The notes under the pieces: generated by a model | What the model saw: the letters and a program-made list of their open reading frames with translations, nothing else | Database searches by the model: none | What the model was told of the DNA's origin: nothing | Assembly (NCBI RefSeq): GCF_009866805.1 | Contig: NZ_SIZW01000042.1 | Location: forward strand, 248,001 to 312,000 | Source of the DNA: Schauerella aestuarii | GTDB taxonomy: Bacteria > Pseudomonadota > Gammaproteobacteria > Burkholderiales > Burkholderiaceae_B | DNA: 64,000 nucleotides | Direction: 5' to 3' | Part shown: positions 9,515 through 18,521 of the stretch, in pieces | Numbering within the stretch: the first letter of the stretch is position 1 | How the letters are laid out: every line of letters begins with the position of its first letter | Program-made: the position numbers and the translations under genes

Positions 9515-10144
9515 ATGTCATTGATCGTTGCGGCTCGATTCGAAAGTTGGGACAAGGCAGCCAATGCTGCCCAGTTGCTGCATCGAGAAGGATTTCACGA
9601 CGATGCCTTGCATACGTTCTACGTCAATAGCGCGGGCGCGCACGACCGTCATCCTGTGGGCGGCGATCGTACGAGTGATCCCGATGCCAGCGGTGCGCAA
9701 TTTGGTGCGATCGCGGGCGCTGCTGTGATTGGCATGGCAGGTGCTGCGATCGGTGCGCTGATCGCATTCAGTACGGGTCAGTCGGGCATCGTCAGCATTA
9801 TTGCGGCAGCCGTAGGCGCCTATCTGGGCTCGCTTATCGGTGCCATGCAACTTGCCGGCCGTGGCCGCAAGCGGAATGTGACTGCAAAACGCGGCAATTC
9901 AGTGCCGGCGCAAGATCCTGAGATGGAGCATGCGCCGCTGCGTCAAGCGGGCGTATTGTTGGCTGTGCAGTGCGATCCTGCCAAGGAAGCCACTGTGGCG
10001 CGCATTCTGCGCGATAGCGGCGGCATGGATGTGGAGCGCGCTCAAGGGCGTTGGTCTCAGGGGGCCTGGACGGATTTCGATCCGGTCAAGGCGCCCGAAC
10101 TAACCGACACGATCAATCAACAGCCCAGAACCACCACACCCTGA
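9515..10144 (+). CDS. Uncharacterised glycine-zipper membrane protein
   Basis: I do not recognise a characterised relative. The 209-residue product has a short alpha/beta-like N-terminal part (SLIVAARFESWDKAANAAQL), which resembles domains meant to handle a regulated helix-strand fold. Two Gly/Ala-rich hydrophobic helices follow (GAIAGAAVIGMAGAAIGALI and IIAAAVGAYLGSLIGAM), a typical glycine zipper. A soluble C-terminal part (about residues 135-195) ends the protein, where VLLAVQC and ATVARILRDSGGMDVERA suggest a small ferredoxin-like fold. The ATG at 9515 follows GGAGGA. Membrane location is likely; the role is unknown. Confidence 0.7.
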   Translation: MSLIVAARFESWDKAANAAQLLHREGFHDDALHTFYVNSAGAHDRHPVGGDRTSDPDASGAQFGAIAGAAVIGMAGAAIGALIAFSTGQSGIVSIIAAAVGAYLGSLIGAMQLAGRGRKRNVTAKRGNSVPAQDPEMEHAPLRQAGVLLAVQCDPAKEATVARILRDSGGMDVERAQGRWSQGAWTDFDPVKAPELTDTINQQPRTTTP

Positions 10145-10232
10145 TTTATTTTTGGCGGGTTACCCCGTCGAAGTTGTCTCGTCGTGCGAAGTCTATGAAG
10201 ACCGGCCGACTTTTTCTCAATGGAGCTTTACT

Positions 10233-10823
10233 ATGCAAAAAAATCGTACAACCTTCCGCTCCTCCGGAATTGCGCTGGCCCTCGTCGCCGCGAGCCTCGC
10301 CTTCACGGGCTGCACGACGACCAAACCGCACGACGCCGCCACGCCGGCCACCGAACGCGCCCAGATCAATTCGGGTGTGGATGCAGCGCTGTCCAAGCTC
10401 TACGCTTCGGCACCGGCTTCGCGTGACCTGGTGTCGCGTGCCAAGGGCGTGCTGGTGTTCCCGTCGGTCGTCGGCGCGAGCTTCGTGGTCGGCGGTGAGT
10501 ACGGCCGTGGCGCCTTGCGCGTCGATGGCAAGACCACGGGTTACTACAGCACCACCGCCGGCTCGATCGGCTTCCAGGCTGGCGCCCAGGACAAGAGCAT
10601 CATCGTTCTGTTCATGACCCAACAGTCGCTGGATAACTTCCGCAATAGCAATGGTTGGACGGTTGGCGCTGACGCCACGATCGCAGTCGCCACGATTGGC
10701 GCGAACGGCAGCATCGACAGCAACACGATTCGTCAGCCCATCGTGGGCTTCGTGGTCAACAACACCGGCCTGATGGCTGGCGTGTCGTTGACGGGTGCCA
10801 AGATCAACAAGATCTCGCCCTGA
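10233..10823 (+). CDS. YSC84/SYLF-domain lipoprotein
   Basis: A 196-residue secreted lipoprotein. The N-terminus is a lipoprotein signal peptide ending in a lipobox (LAFTGC), with lipidation expected on Cys24 or thereabouts. The rest is a SYLF (YSC84) domain, recognisable from AKGVLVFPSVVGASFVVGGE, YGRGALRV and GSIGFQAGAQDKSIIVLFMT. SYLF proteins bind lipids in eukaryotes; the bacterial lipoproteins are uncharacterised but common in betaproteobacteria. The ATG at 10233 follows a TGGAGC ribosome site. Earlier in-frame starts would put residues in front of the signal peptide. A double hairpin follows the gene. Confidence 0.88.
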   Translation: MQKNRTTFRSSGIALALVAASLAFTGCTTTKPHDAATPATERAQINSGVDAALSKLYASAPASRDLVSRAKGVLVFPSVVGASFVVGGEYGRGALRVDGKTTGYYSTTAGSIGFQAGAQDKSIIVLFMTQQSLDNFRNSNGWTVGADATIAVATIGANGSIDSNTIRQPIVGFVVNNTGLMAGVSLTGAKINKISP

Positions 10824-10832
10824 TCGAAGCAC

Positions 10833-10893
10833 GACGCCGCATCACTGCGGCGTCACGATCGTGAAGGCCGGTGCACGTTGCGCCGGCCTTTAT
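10833..10893 (+). terminator. Tandem hairpins, likely rho-independent terminator of the SYLF lipoprotein gene
   Basis: Two hairpins follow the stop codon. The first has a perfect 9-bp stem (GACGCCGCA/TGCGGCGTC, loop TCAC, 10833-10854). The second pairs AAGGCCGGTGC with GCGCCGGCCTT (10864-10890, one G-T wobble) and is followed by a short T-rich stretch (TTTAT). The T tract is weak, so termination may be partial. Confidence 0.65.
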
Positions 10894-10998
10894 CATGCGC
10901 ATTTGGGAAAAATCTGAAAGTAACTCCAGAGTGACGATTTTACTAGGTTGGTAACCGTCTGGCCGGTATGGTGGCGTCTCTTGAACGAGGAGTCCGAC

Positions 10999-11571
10999 AT
11001 GATCAAACGACAAGCTGATGTTACGCGTACGCTCCTGATCCGTGCCGCGGGCGACGCGATCTCGGAAGCGGGTGCCACCACCTTTACGCTCGATGGCGTC
11101 GCCAAACGGGCGGGTCTCAGCAAAGGGGCATTGCTGCATCACTTTCCCACCAAAAGCGTGCTGGTCGAGGCGGTCGTGCGCGATCTCGTCGATCAGTTCT
11201 GGAACGATGTGCAAGCAGCTGCGCTGGAAGACAGCGAGCCGAATTGCCGCATGACGCGGGCGTATATCCTCACGATCGCCCGTCTGGGCGAGAAGCAGAA
11301 TCGGCGCTGGGGCGGGCTGGCGACGGCGTTCGTCGTGGATCCGTCGTTGCTGCATCTGTGGCGCGATACCTTGCGGCGCTACCAGCAAGCCGTCGAATCG
11401 GAAACCCAGGCATGCGAAAGCGCGTGGATCGCTCGCCTTGCCGTGGATAGTCTTTGGTCGGCCGAACTTTTCGGCACGCCATCCATTGGGGGCACGTCGC
11501 GCGCCAAGCTTATCGAGCGCCTGGTTGGATTGACGTATCCCATCGCCGAGCGCGATAAGCAGGCGGCCTGA
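10999..11571 (+). CDS. TetR/AcrR family transcriptional regulator
   Basis: A 190-residue repressor-type protein. The N-terminal TetR DNA-binding domain (about residues 8-55) contains the helix-turn-helix FTLDGVAKRAGLSKGALLHH followed by the conserved FPTKSVLVEAV. The C-terminal ligand domain is of the kind annotated as TetR_C with EKQNRRWGGLATAFVVDPSLL; the ligand is unknown. ATG at 10999 lies after a GAGGAG site. In the promoter region TTACTAGGTTGGTAA (about 10939-10953) is an imperfect inverted repeat that could be its own operator. No clear target is adjacent: xerD follows in the same direction after about 100 bp. Confidence 0.87.
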   Translation: MIKRQADVTRTLLIRAAGDAISEAGATTFTLDGVAKRAGLSKGALLHHFPTKSVLVEAVVRDLVDQFWNDVQAAALEDSEPNCRMTRAYILTIARLGEKQNRRWGGLATAFVVDPSLLHLWRDTLRRYQQAVESETQACESAWIARLAVDSLWSAELFGTPSIGGTSRAKLIERLVGLTYPIAERDKQAA

Positions 11572-11675
11572 TCGCTCGTCCACCACGGCATCGGCGAGTG
11601 GCACTTACGCTGCGTTGTCGCAGATGGCTCGCGCATGGCCTACACTTTCGCGATGTTCCTTGATGGGTGTTCGCA

Positions 11676-12626
11676 ATGCCGCGCCGCCGTTTGACCGGTC
11701 CCACCGATGCCGTGCCGTCGGTGCAAAGCCGCACCGATGTCGACCCGAATATCGATCGCTTTCTCGATGGGTTGTGGCTTGAAGATGGTTTGGCCGAGAA
11801 CACCCGCACGAGTTATCGCAACGATCTCGCGAGTTTCGACATCTGGATGCGTGAGCGCTCGGCCACGGCGCTATCGCAAGCCACGACGATCGACATTCAA
11901 GACTGGTTTGCCGCAGTGCACACGCATACCAAGCCCGCCACGGCCAACCGGCGACTGTCGTCGTTACGTCGTTATTTCCAATGGGCGTTACGGGCTGGGG
12001 TCGTTACGGGTGATCCCTGTCAATCGCTGGTGTCGGCCAAGGCCGGCAGCCGATTGCCCAAAACCTTGTCCGAAGCGCAAGTCGACGCCTTGCTCAATGC
12101 GCCCGATGTGGCGACGCCACTGGGACTGCGCGATAAGGCCATGCTCGAAACGTTGTATGCCACCGGGTTGCGCGTCTCGGAACTGGTGGGGCTCAATGTG
12201 CTGGATGTGAGCTTGAACGAGGGCGTGGTGCGCGTGGTGCATGGGAAGGGCGGCAAGGACCGGCTGGTGCCGCTGGGCGCGGAAGCCGCACACTGGATTG
12301 CGCGTTACCTCGATGAGGCGCGCACCGGCATTCTCAACGGCATGCGCTCGGATGCGATGTTCGTCACCATTCGGGGCGATAGCATGCATCGGCAGACCTT
12401 CTGGCTGATGATTGGCGCCTGTGCCCGTCGCGCAGGTATCGTGGCACCGGTGTCGCCCCACGTATTGCGCCATGCTTTTGCCACGCATCTGGTCAACCAC
12501 GGTGCCGATCTGCGGGTGGTGCAGATGCTGCTCGGACACGCCGATATCTCCACCACGCAGATCTACACGCACGTTGCGCGCGAACGCCTGAAAGCGTTGC
12601 ACGCTCAACATCATCCGCGCGGGTGA
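11676..12626 (+). CDS. xerD: XerD site-specific tyrosine recombinase
   Basis: The chromosome-dimer resolution recombinase that acts with XerC at dif under FtsK control. The N-terminal SAM-like core-binding domain is followed by the catalytic domain with Arg in TGLRVSELVGL, Lys in VHGKGGKDRLVPLG, His-x-x-Arg in HVLRHAFATHL, His in LLGHADISTTQIYTH and the nucleophilic Tyr in the same block. All six catalytic residues are present. Length is 316 residues from the ATG; a GTG nine bases upstream is also possible. It stands alone, with no excisionase or att-like repeat nearby, so it is a housekeeping recombinase and not a mobile-element integrase. Confidence 0.93.
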   Translation: MPRRRLTGPTDAVPSVQSRTDVDPNIDRFLDGLWLEDGLAENTRTSYRNDLASFDIWMRERSATALSQATTIDIQDWFAAVHTHTKPATANRRLSSLRRYFQWALRAGVVTGDPCQSLVSAKAGSRLPKTLSEAQVDALLNAPDVATPLGLRDKAMLETLYATGLRVSELVGLNVLDVSLNEGVVRVVHGKGGKDRLVPLGAEAAHWIARYLDEARTGILNGMRSDAMFVTIRGDSMHRQTFWLMIGACARRAGIVAPVSPHVLRHAFATHLVNHGADLRVVQMLLGHADISTTQIYTHVARERLKALHAQHHPRG

Positions 12627-12715
12627 AAGCGTGGCTTACCTCGGATTGCTACCGTAGAATGCATCCTTGGCTGTTCTGTTGCATTCGGCGCGTGTTGCGT
12701 CCCTGACGGTTTCTC

Positions 12716-13456
12716 ATGTCTCACATCCCATTGTCTGAAACGCCTGCCGATTGGCGCATTGTGGCCGGCGGCGATCGCTGCCTGATCATCGCATTCGGCG
12801 ACCGTGTCGATATCGCGACCAGCTTGCGCGTGCAGGCAGCCGCGGCCCACTTCCTGGCGCATCCGCTCAACGGTGTGACCGATATCGTGCCGGCCTTCAC
12901 CACGCTCGCGGTGCATTACGATCCAAGCGCGTACGGGCCTGAAGATGCGCCGTTCGACGTGTTGTCCGCAGCGATCGACGGCGCATTGCGGGCGGGCTTG
13001 CCGGCGGTCGCCACCGGTGGCCGCACGATCGAGATTCCCGTGTGCTACGACGGCACCTTTGCGCCGGATCTCGACGATGTGGCCATGCGTTGCGGGATCG
13101 AACGCGAAGACGTGATCGCCCGTCACGGCGCGTCCGAACTCATCGTGTGCACCTTTTTCTTTTCGCCCGGAACGCCGTTTGCCGTGGGCCTGGACCCGAC
13201 GTTGTCGGTGCCGCGCCGTAAGACGCCGCGCACCCGTGTGCCGAAAGGCTCGGTGGCCATCGCCAACAATCAGGCCACTGTCTATACGCTCGAAACGCCG
13301 GGTGGATGGAGCATCATCGGTCGTACGCCGATGCGTTTTTTCGATCTGGCGCAGACGCCTCCCGTGCGGTTGCGCCTCGGTGACCGTCTCCGTTTCGTCC
13401 CGATATCGCAAGCCGAATACGCGGCCTTGGACGCGGGAGCGCAGACATGGGCATGA
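12716..13456 (+). CDS. pxpB: 5-oxoprolinase subunit PxpB (KipI/allophanate hydrolase subunit 1 family)
   Basis: With PxpC and PxpA it forms the ATP-dependent 5-oxoprolinase, which opens the lactam of 5-oxo-L-proline to glutamate and clears a spontaneous damage product. The 246-residue protein shows the family's DRCLIIAFGDRVD start, the GGRTIEIPVCYDG strand around residues 101-113 and the FFFSPGTPF block. Two kinase-inhibitor-like halves make up the family. Gene order pxpB-pxpC-pxpA is standard. The stop overlaps the start of pxpC. Confidence 0.9.
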   Translation: MSHIPLSETPADWRIVAGGDRCLIIAFGDRVDIATSLRVQAAAAHFLAHPLNGVTDIVPAFTTLAVHYDPSAYGPEDAPFDVLSAAIDGALRAGLPAVATGGRTIEIPVCYDGTFAPDLDDVAMRCGIEREDVIARHGASELIVCTFFFSPGTPFAVGLDPTLSVPRRKTPRTRVPKGSVAIANNQATVYTLETPGGWSIIGRTPMRFFDLAQTPPVRLRLGDRLRFVPISQAEYAALDAGAQTWA

Positions 13457-14457
13457 TGCGCGTGATCAAACCGGGTCCGCTCAGCACCTTGCAGGATCTG
13501 GGCCGCACTGGCTACCAACAATTCGGTGTGCCCGTCAACGGCGCGATGGATAACGATGCGCATCGTCGTGCCAACGCCCTGGTCGGTAACGCACCGGACG
13601 TGGCAACGCTCGAATGCACGCTGCAAGGGCCGGTATTGCGTTTCGAGCGCGACGCGCTGATCGCGATCACGGGCGGCGATCTGGATGCGCGCGTCGATGA
13701 CGTTGCCTTGCCGCGCGAGTGTGCCGTGCTGCTGCGTGCGGGCGTGACCGTGCATTTCGGCGCGCGCCGAACCGGTGCGCGGGCGTATCTTGCGGTGTCC
13801 GGCGGATTCGATGTGCCGATGGTCATGGGCAGCCGCAGCACCTTCGTGCGCGCAGGATACGGCGGCTTCGAGGGCCGGGCGCTGCAGCGCGACGACCGGG
13901 TCCCCACGGGTGCGCCGGCGGTGCCGTATCGCGGATTGCTGCGATTGATGGTGCAGGCCGGCGTGCCGTTCGCCGCAGCGCCCGTGGTGCCGTGGCCGAT
14001 GCCTGATGCCGGCGACGCGGTCGCCACGTTGCGGGTGGTGGCCGGGCCGCAATGGGCGGCGTTTTCACCGACGTCGCACACTGCGTTCGCCGAGCTGGGC
14101 TACAAGATCGACAGCCGTTCGGATCGTATGGGGTATCGCTTGAGCGGCGAACCGTTGGCGCTGGCCGCACCGCTCGAGATGATTTCCGAAGGCACGCCGT
14201 TCGGTACGGTGCAGGTGCCGCCCGATGGGCAGCCGATCGTGTTGATGGCGGATCGCCAGACTGCCGGCGGCTATCCCAAGATTGCTTATGTGGCCAGCGT
14301 CGACCTTCCGCAGCTCGCGCAAGCCATGCCCGAAGATGTCGTACGCTTTCACCTTGTCTCGCTGGCCCAGGCCCAACAGCTGGCACAGCAGCGCGCTGCC
14401 GACCTGGCGCGTTTCGCCGCTGCGGCTGCCGCCACACTCGAATCGATCGCTCACTAG
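13447..14457 (+). CDS. pxpC: 5-oxoprolinase subunit PxpC (biotin-dependent carboxyltransferase-like, KipA family)
   Basis: Second subunit of the 5-oxoprolinase complex. Family marks are IKPGPLSTLQDLGRTGYQQFGVPVNGAMD at the N-terminus (residues 6-34), RAYLAVSGGFDVP in the middle and TPFGTVQVPPDGQPIVLMADRQTAGGYPKIA near the C-terminus. The length of 336 residues is usual. The given ATG overlaps pxpB by 10 bp; a second ATG two codons on (13453) would give the common ATGA overlap and is equally likely. pxpA starts 8 bp after the stop. Confidence 0.9.
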   Translation: MGMMRVIKPGPLSTLQDLGRTGYQQFGVPVNGAMDNDAHRRANALVGNAPDVATLECTLQGPVLRFERDALIAITGGDLDARVDDVALPRECAVLLRAGVTVHFGARRTGARAYLAVSGGFDVPMVMGSRSTFVRAGYGGFEGRALQRDDRVPTGAPAVPYRGLLRLMVQAGVPFAAAPVVPWPMPDAGDAVATLRVVAGPQWAAFSPTSHTAFAELGYKIDSRSDRMGYRLSGEPLALAAPLEMISEGTPFGTVQVPPDGQPIVLMADRQTAGGYPKIAYVASVDLPQLAQAMPEDVVRFHLVSLAQAQQLAQQRAADLARFAAAAAATLESIAH

Positions 14458-14465
14458 GAATCGCG

Positions 14466-15332
14466 ATGACCACATCAACCGCATCCGCACTGTCCGCATC
14501 TTCATCCAGATCCGCTGAAACGCAACGCCCGGCTGACGGCGACGCCGCTGCGCCAACCGATGCATCCCCGGCCAGAACTGCGCCCACGCTCGATATCAAT
14601 TGCGATATGGGCGAGAGCTTCGGCGCCTTTGTGATGGGCAACGATCTGGAAGTCCTGGCGCACGTGACGTCAGCCAACATCGCGTGCGGCATGCATGCCG
14701 GCGACCCGGGCGTGATGCATCGCACCGTGGAGGCCGCCGTCGAGCGTGGCGTGGCAGTGGGTGCCCATCCAGGCTTGCCGGATCTGCAAGGCTTCGGCCG
14801 CCGGGTGATGGCGCTGTCGCCGGCAGAAGTGTACGACCTCACCGTGTATCAGATCGGCGCGCTTTGGGCGTTCACGCGCGCGGCCGGCACCACATTGCAT
14901 CACGTGAAAGCGCACGGCGCGCTCTACAACATGACTGCAAAGGATCCTGCGATCGCCGACGCCGTGGCACGCGCCACGCGCGATGTGGATCCCTCGCTCA
15001 TTGTCTACGTGGCGACCTCGACGATGGCCGATGCCGCCACGGCGTTGGGCTTGCCTGTCGCCTACGAGGTGTTTGCGGATCGCACTTATCAGGACGACGC
15101 CACGCTCACGCCGCGTTCGCAGGCGGATGCCATGATCGAAGATCCCGATCTTTCGATCGCGCAGGTCAAGGGTATGGTGGTGGGCGGGTACGTGACGTCG
15201 CAAACCGGCAAGCGGGTGCCTGTGCGCGCCGATACGCTGTGCATTCATGGCGATCAGCCGGGTGCGGCCGTGTTTGCGCGCCGCATCCGCGAGGCCTTGA
15301 CGCATGACGGCATTCGTATCGCGACGATCTGA
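14466..15332 (+). CDS. pxpA: 5-oxoprolinase subunit PxpA (LamB/YcsF family)
   Basis: The catalytic-barrel subunit of 5-oxoprolinase. The core begins at LDINCDMGESFGAF (about residue 41) and contains ANIACGMHAGDP, GAHPGLPDLQGFGRR, VKAHGALYN and CIHGDQPGA, all standard for the family. Oddly it carries about 40 extra N-terminal residues rich in Ser, Thr, Ala and Pro, making 288 residues instead of about 250. No start codon with a better ribosome site is obvious just before the core, so the extension may be translated, or the real start may be an unrecognised one. Its stop overlaps the next ATG. Confidence 0.9.
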   Translation: MTTSTASALSASSSRSAETQRPADGDAAAPTDASPARTAPTLDINCDMGESFGAFVMGNDLEVLAHVTSANIACGMHAGDPGVMHRTVEAAVERGVAVGAHPGLPDLQGFGRRVMALSPAEVYDLTVYQIGALWAFTRAAGTTLHHVKAHGALYNMTAKDPAIADAVARATRDVDPSLIVYVATSTMADAATALGLPVAYEVFADRTYQDDATLTPRSQADAMIEDPDLSIAQVKGMVVGGYVTSQTGKRVPVRADTLCIHGDQPGAAVFARRIREALTHDGIRIATI

Positions 15333-15907
15333 TGACAAACACCAAGACACGGTCGAAGGCGACGTCAACCACGGTGTCGTCGGCAGGGGATGCGTCTGCC
15401 GTGGAGGCACCTCCAGCCGACGTTTCTGCGGCCGCACATCTGGCGGCGGCGCGTGAGCGGTCGCCGTTGTTGGGTCGGCCGGGCTTTTTGATTCGGCGGT
15501 TGCATCAGATTCACTGCTCGCTGTTTCTTGAAGAGACGGCGACCTTCAACATCACGCCGGTGCAGTTCAGTTTGATGACCGCGTTGGACCGGCGTGGCGA
15601 GAGCGATCAGATTTCGATCGCACGCGAAGTGGGGCTGGAACGCACCACCGTGGCCGAAGTGCTGACGCGACTTGAGGCGCGTGGACTGATCACGCGGCGG
15701 GTGAGTCCGGAAGACGGTCGGGTGCGTTTGGTCAAGCTGGCGCGCAAGGGCAAGTTGCTGGTGACCAAGATGGCGCCGGCCGTTCAGCGCGCACACGACC
15801 GCACGCTGGAGGCGTTGGCGCCCGAGGGGCGCGATGCGTTGATGCTGCAGTTGATCCGGCTGGTTGAGGCCAACAACGACGCGGGCGCGGTGCCGTTCCG
15901 GTTGTGA
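15332..15907 (+). CDS. MarR family transcriptional regulator
   Basis: A 191-residue winged-helix regulator. After a low-complexity N-terminal stretch of about 45 residues comes the MarR fold: LIRRLHQIHCSLFLEE, the recognition part QISIAREVGLERTTVAEVLTRLEARGLI and the wing RRVSPEDGRVRLVKL. It begins on the last base of the pxpA stop codon (TGATG), so it belongs to the pxp operon and may respond to 5-oxoproline or a related acid. It ends 7 bp from the end of livF on the other strand, so it could also act on the large catabolic operon opposite. Which target applies cannot be told from sequence. Confidence 0.87.
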   Translation: MTNTKTRSKATSTTVSSAGDASAVEAPPADVSAAAHLAAARERSPLLGRPGFLIRRLHQIHCSLFLEETATFNITPVQFSLMTALDRRGESDQISIAREVGLERTTVAEVLTRLEARGLITRRVSPEDGRVRLVKLARKGKLLVTKMAPAVQRAHDRTLEALAPEGRDALMLQLIRLVEANNDAGAVPFRL

Positions 15908-15914
15908 TCAACCG

Positions 15915-16605
<691 letters not shown>

Positions 16606-16619
<14 letters not shown>

Positions 16620-17460
16620 GTTTCAACCCCGATCCCAGATAAGCCCTGATGACTTCCGGATTTTCCTGAATCGCCCGGGGGATGCCCTGTGCGATGCGTT
16701 GTCCTTGATTGAGCACGATGATGTGGTCCGAGATGGACATGACCATGTGCATATCGTGTTCGACCAGCAGCACCGTCACGCCGCGTGCGCCGATCTCATG
16801 AATCCGCGCCTTGAACGCTTCGGTTTCCGACGGATTCAGGCCCGCTGCCGGTTCATCGAGCAGCAGGAGTTTGGGCTGCGCGGCCAGCGCGATGCCTACG
16901 CCCAGCAAGCGTTGCTCGCCGTACGAGAGCGTTTTGGCCACCTCGTCTGCCCGTCGGGTAAGGCCGAGAAAGGCCATCATCTCGAGTGCGCGTTCGCGCT
17001 GGCGGGCTTCATCGCGCTTGAATGACGGCGTGCGCAGCCATGCGCCTACCAGGCCGCTTGCGCCCTGCAGATGAAACGCCGTCAGCAGGTTGTCGAAAAC
17101 GGTGGCGTTGTCGAACACGCTGGTGCGTTGAAAACTGCGTACCAGTCCGCGTTGCGCGATGGCCTCGGGTTTCTTGCCCACGATGTTCTCGCCGAACAGC
17201 AGAACGCGTCCGGAGGTCGGGCGCATGTAGCCGGAGATCACATTGAATGCGGTGGTTTTTCCGGCACCATTGGGGCCGATGAGGCTCACGATCTGTCCGG
17301 GCATGACGTCGAAACTGACGTCATTCAAGGCCGTGAGCCCGGCGATCTTCATGGTCACCCCCTCCAGGGCAAGCACGGGCGCCATGCCATCCGCGGCGCG
17401 GGGATGGGCAGGTGGCGTCATGGCACCCGGCGTAGGTGCGGCGAGCGTAGCGGTCGTCAT
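16606..17460 (-). CDS. livG: LivG-type ABC transporter ATP-binding protein
   Basis: Second ATPase of the importer, 284 residues. It contains GPNGAGKTTAFNVISG (Walker A), LSYGEQRLLGVGIALA (signature), KLLLLDEPAAGLNP (Walker B) and LLVEHDMH with the switch histidine. The LivG-type C-terminus ends EVIRAYLGSG. About 28 extra N-terminal residues rich in Ala, Pro and Thr precede the family core, which starts at VLALEGVTMK. The ATG at 17460 overlaps the livM stop as ATGA. The reading frame is open far upstream through livM, but no fusion is implied because livM is intact in its own frame. Confidence 0.92.
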
Positions 17461-18518
17461 GAGCGAACTCCCGATGCGGACGTGGTGTTGAGCGGCGCAT
17501 CGGCGCGGGGCGGATCGCCAGGTTCGGTGGCGGATCGCCGGCGCAGTCGCGCGTAGAGCGCGGCACCCGACGGCACAATCCCGCGCGGCAGGAAGAGCAG
17601 GATCAGAATCATCAGGGCGCCGTATAGCATCCACTGCACTTCGGGCGCCACATAGCCGCGCTGCATCTCGGGCAGGAGCCCGAAGATCAGGCCGCCCACT
17701 ACCGGGCCGGCCAGCGTGCCTTTGCCGCCGGCGATCACCATGATGACCATCGTGATGGTGTAGATGAAGAGGAAAACATCCGGATCGATGATGCGTACGG
17801 TGTGGGCATAGAGGCCGCCAGCCGCGCCTGCGATGGCCGCCGACACGATGGAGGCGATGACGAGGTAGTGCGTGACGCGGATGCCGATCGAGCGCGCGAG
17901 CGTTTCGTTTTCGCGCAGGGCGATCATGGCGCGCCCGGGTCGCGAATGCACGAGACGGGCAATGGCGATATAGGCGACCACCGCCACGCCGAGCACCAGC
18001 CAGTAGGTGCCGGCCTTGGTGGTGACGTCGGCGATGCCCGAGGGGGTCCAGAACGTGAGGGGTGGAATCGAAGTGAGGGCCATCGGGCCTTCGGTGAGAT
18101 CGACCCAGTTGAGCGCCACCATGCGCATGACCTGGGCAAAGCTGATCGTGACGATCACGAAGTACGCGCCGCGCACGCGAAACGCCACGCGGCCCACCAG
18201 CCATCCGAAGAAACCGGCGACCGCCATGCCCGAGATGAAGGCCAGCCATACCGGCTTTGGGGTCACGACGAGCACGCCCACTCCCAGATCCACATCGAAG
18301 CCCAGCGAGAGCAAAGCGCTGGTGTAGGCGCCGATGCCGAAGAACGCGGCATGCCCCAGGCTCAGCTGGCCGGTGAAGCCCAACAGCAGGTTCAAGCTCA
18401 TGGCGGCGATGATCATGATGCCCGCGGCCGCCACGACCGACAGCATGTAGGGATCGGGCCAGATCAAGGGCAGGGCGGCGAGCGCGAGGGCGCAAAGAAT
18501 GAAGACAAGACGTCGCAT
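17457..18518 (-). CDS. livM: LivM-type ABC transporter permease
   Basis: An inner-membrane permease of the branched-chain-amino-acid family, 353 residues, with about ten hydrophobic segments. Family marks include MSLNLLLGFTGQLSLGHAAFFGIGAYTSALL near the N-terminus and RVRGAYFVIVTISFAQV. The coupling region is ALRENETLARSIGI, and the later motif is IAGGKGTLAGPVVGG. It lies 3 bp after livH and overlaps livG by 4 bp. With LivH it forms the translocation channel. Confidence 0.93.
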   Translation of the reverse strand: MRRLVFILCALALAALPLIWPDPYMLSVVAAAGIMIIAAMSLNLLLGFTGQLSLGHAAFFGIGAYTSALLSLGFDVDLGVGVLVVTPKPVWLAFISGMAVAGFFGWLVGRVAFRVRGAYFVIVTISFAQVMRMVALNWVDLTEGPMALTSIPPLTFWTPSGIADVTTKAGTYWLVLGVAVVAYIAIARLVHSRPGRAMIALRENETLARSIGIRVTHYLVIASIVSAAIAGAAGGLYAHTVRIIDPDVFLFIYTITMVIMVIAGGKGTLAGPVVGGLIFGLLPEMQRGYVAPEVQWMLYGALMILILLFLPRGIVPSGAALYARLRRRSATEPGDPPRADAPLNTTSASGVRS

Positions 18519-18521
18519 GTG

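Noticed and set aside
11676-12626. The tyrosine recombinase as a sign of an integrated mobile element
   Set aside because: It is a full XerD with housekeeping context; no tRNA, direct repeats or phage genes are nearby.
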